NCBI GenBank assembly: GCA_039922875.1
Contig: JBDTDV010000059.1
Span: 1 to 15,926, forward strand
Length of the DNA: 15,926 bases
Source: JBDTDV01 sp039922875
GTDB taxonomy: Bacteria > Actinomycetota > Actinomycetes > Actinomycetales > Microbacteriaceae
Reading direction: 5' to 3'
How positions within the stretch are numbered: the stretch's first letter is position 1; every line of letters starts with the position of its first letter. The notes under the pieces are model-generated. The model made no database searches and was not told the DNA's origin. It saw nothing but the letters and a program-made list of their open reading frames with translations. Of this stretch, positions 14,862-15,926 are shown one piece after another. The translations under genes and the position numbers were made by a program.

Positions 14862-15926
14862 TCAGTTGCTGCTTTGGCGCCTGTGCTGTCGGGTCGTGTA
14901 CCGGCGGCGCACGGCGACAACACCGATACCGGCCAGCAGCACGATCAAACCCAACAGCCCCGTACCATCCACCGAACTACCGGTCTGGGCCAGGCCGGAA
15001 GAAGCACGACTGGCAGCAGAAGCGTTCGGTGTGATGTTGGCCGGTGTGATGTTCCCCGGTGTGATGTTCCCCGGTGTGATGTTTCCCGGTGTGATGATCG
15101 GCGAGCCCGCGCCGGTGCCGCCCTGCTGGCCTCCAGTGCCCACGCTGGGCGGAAGTGGTGCGCCTTCCGGCGTGTAGGTCCAGGTGTTGTGAGTATCCGT
15201 CGCGTCGGGGAAGTCGGCGACGAGATTCGTCAGGTCCAAATATCGGCCGCTGTCGGTGTCGTGGACAATGATCTCACCAACCGTGTGCACCATCGGCGGT
15301 GAACCCACGATCCAGCCACTGGTGTGTGGCAGGACGGTGATCTGAACCTTTTGGGTGGTCGACGTCGTGTTCGCCACGGTGTGGCCCCAGGAGGACTTGA
15401 TCGCGAACGACCACGCAGGACCCTCAAAACTATTCACTCCGGCGGTGATATCCAGTTCTTGGTTCCAATTGTCCGTGATGGTCGCCGAGCCGGTAGTGGC
15501 CAGGGATAATACGGACGGGGTATCGGTCGTGTTGTTGACAGGGCCGGCCACGATTCGCCCAACGCCGGTCTGGGGCACCACGGTGACCAGACTCAGCCCG
15601 CAGTTGGTCGCGTCGGCACAGTACTTCGAAACCAGCTTCTTTTGCTCCCGCTGCTCGGTTACGACCGTCATGTCTCGTTTCGCGACGGCGAATGTCGCTT
15701 GATAGTTTCCGCGATCACCGCCGACGTGCTCCGTCGCGGTTTGGGTGCAGGTGTATGGGGAAACACTGACGGGTTTGAGCTGGTTGGCATCTCCCGGCGC
15801 CGTTTCTGGGTTTTGATCATAGATACCACAATCACTGCCGCCCGTGTACTTCGACCAACCGTCAAAGTTCTCGGCATAGCCCTTCACCCAGAACGGGCGC
15901 ACGAGGCCCGCATCCACAATCCGGTA
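14862..15926 (-). CDS. Secreted cell-wall-anchored protein with LAQTG sorting signal, C-terminal part (5' end outside window)
   Basis: The frame is open through the right edge, so signal peptide and N-terminus are missing; 354 residues are visible. Four cysteines (C33, C60, C103, C109 of the visible part) could form disulfides. The middle (nt about 15264-15491) is rich in beta-strand-like Ser/Thr/Val alternation, including SSWGHTVANTTSTTQKV and a following VHTVGEIIVHD strand. After an acidic stretch comes a Pro/Gly-rich spacer with five ITPGN-type repeats. The end is a classic sorting signal: LAQTG (nt 14979-14993), a hydrophobic helix (LLGLIVLLAGIGVVAV) and an Arg-rich tail. LAxTG is the motif favoured by actinobacterial class E sortases, so the product is probably linked to peptidoglycan. 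The domain is not recognised with certainty; an aerolysin/ETX-MTX2-like beta fold is a guess. A terminator hairpin follows at 14769-14802. Confidence 0.8.
   Translation of the reverse strand, partial: YRIVDAGLVRPFWVKGYAENFDGWSKYTGGSDCGIYDQNPETAPGDANQLKPVSVSPYTCTQTATEHVGGDRGNYQATFAVAKRDMTVVTEQREQKKLVSKYCADATNCGLSLVTVVPQTGVGRIVAGPVNNTTDTPSVLSLATTGSATITDNWNQELDITAGVNSFEGPAWSFAIKSSWGHTVANTTSTTQKVQITVLPHTSGWIVGSPPMVHTVGEIIVHDTDSGRYLDLTNLVADFPDATDTHNTWTYTPEGAPLPPSVGTGGQQGGTGAGSPIITPGNITPGNITPGNITPANITPNASAASRASSGLAQTGSSVDGTGLLGLIVLLAGIGVVAVRRRYTTRQHRRQSSN
15028..15102 (-). repeat. Five tandem 15-bp repeats encoding ITPGN-type pentapeptides
   Basis: On the plus strand GGTGTGATGTTCCCC is repeated in frame at 15028, 15043, 15058, 15073 and 15088. 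The copies at 15043 and 15058 are identical, the others differ by one to a few bases. They encode the Pro/Gly spacer (units ITPGN, ITPAN) just before the LAQTG signal. Near-identity at DNA level suggests recent slippage, so copy number may vary between strains and change how far the protein stands off the wall. Confidence 0.85.

Overview
The window is GC-rich, with codons strongly biased to G or C at the third position. It has translationally coupled operons, SufU-type Fe-S assembly, a LAxTG-type cell-wall sorting signal and a likely leaderless promoter. All of this points to the chromosome of a high-GC Gram-positive actinobacterium. The genus cannot be fixed from sequence alone. No tRNA, rRNA, CRISPR array, insertion sequence or phage gene was found.

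Layout, left to right. (1) 1-2003, minus strand: a xylulokinase gene (xylB) followed 4 nt later by the start of ptsI (PTS enzyme I), which runs off the left edge. A perfect 18-bp inverted repeat separates this pair from a 44-residue Lys-rich protein gene (2128-2262). (2) 2395-10774, minus strand: an 8.4-kb molybdenum hydroxylase locus in two coupled blocks. The upstream block is sufU, a MoxR-type ATPase (coxD), a VWA protein (coxE) and an XdhC/CoxI maturation protein (coxI). The downstream block is coxS, coxL, coxM and coxG, with its own sigma70-like promoter and a perfect 13-bp tandem repeat at 7113-7138. (3) 10981-11472, minus: a small four-helix membrane protein of unknown function. (4) 11956-13194, plus: a NepI-like MFS exporter, the only plus-strand gene. 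(5) 13350-14549, minus: a lipoprotein serine hydrolase of the beta-lactamase / D-Ala-D-Ala carboxypeptidase superfamily. (6) 14862-15926, minus: the C-terminal part of a secreted, cell-wall-anchored protein with a LAQTG sorting signal and five 15-bp tandem repeats.

How the genes work together. CoxS (two [2Fe-2S] clusters), CoxM (FAD) and CoxL (Mo-cofactor) make the three-subunit hydroxylase. CoxD, CoxE, CoxG and CoxI are the usual maturation and membrane-recruitment factors. CoxL carries AYRGAGR instead of the AYxCSFR loop of genuine CO dehydrogenase, and the gene order is S-L-M. This is therefore a form II enzyme whose substrate cannot be assumed to be CO. The unusual part is a SufU Fe-S/sulfur-transfer protein translationally coupled to the maturation genes. 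The right-hand end looks like a cell-envelope region (lipoprotein hydrolase and wall-anchored protein) not obviously linked to the cox locus.
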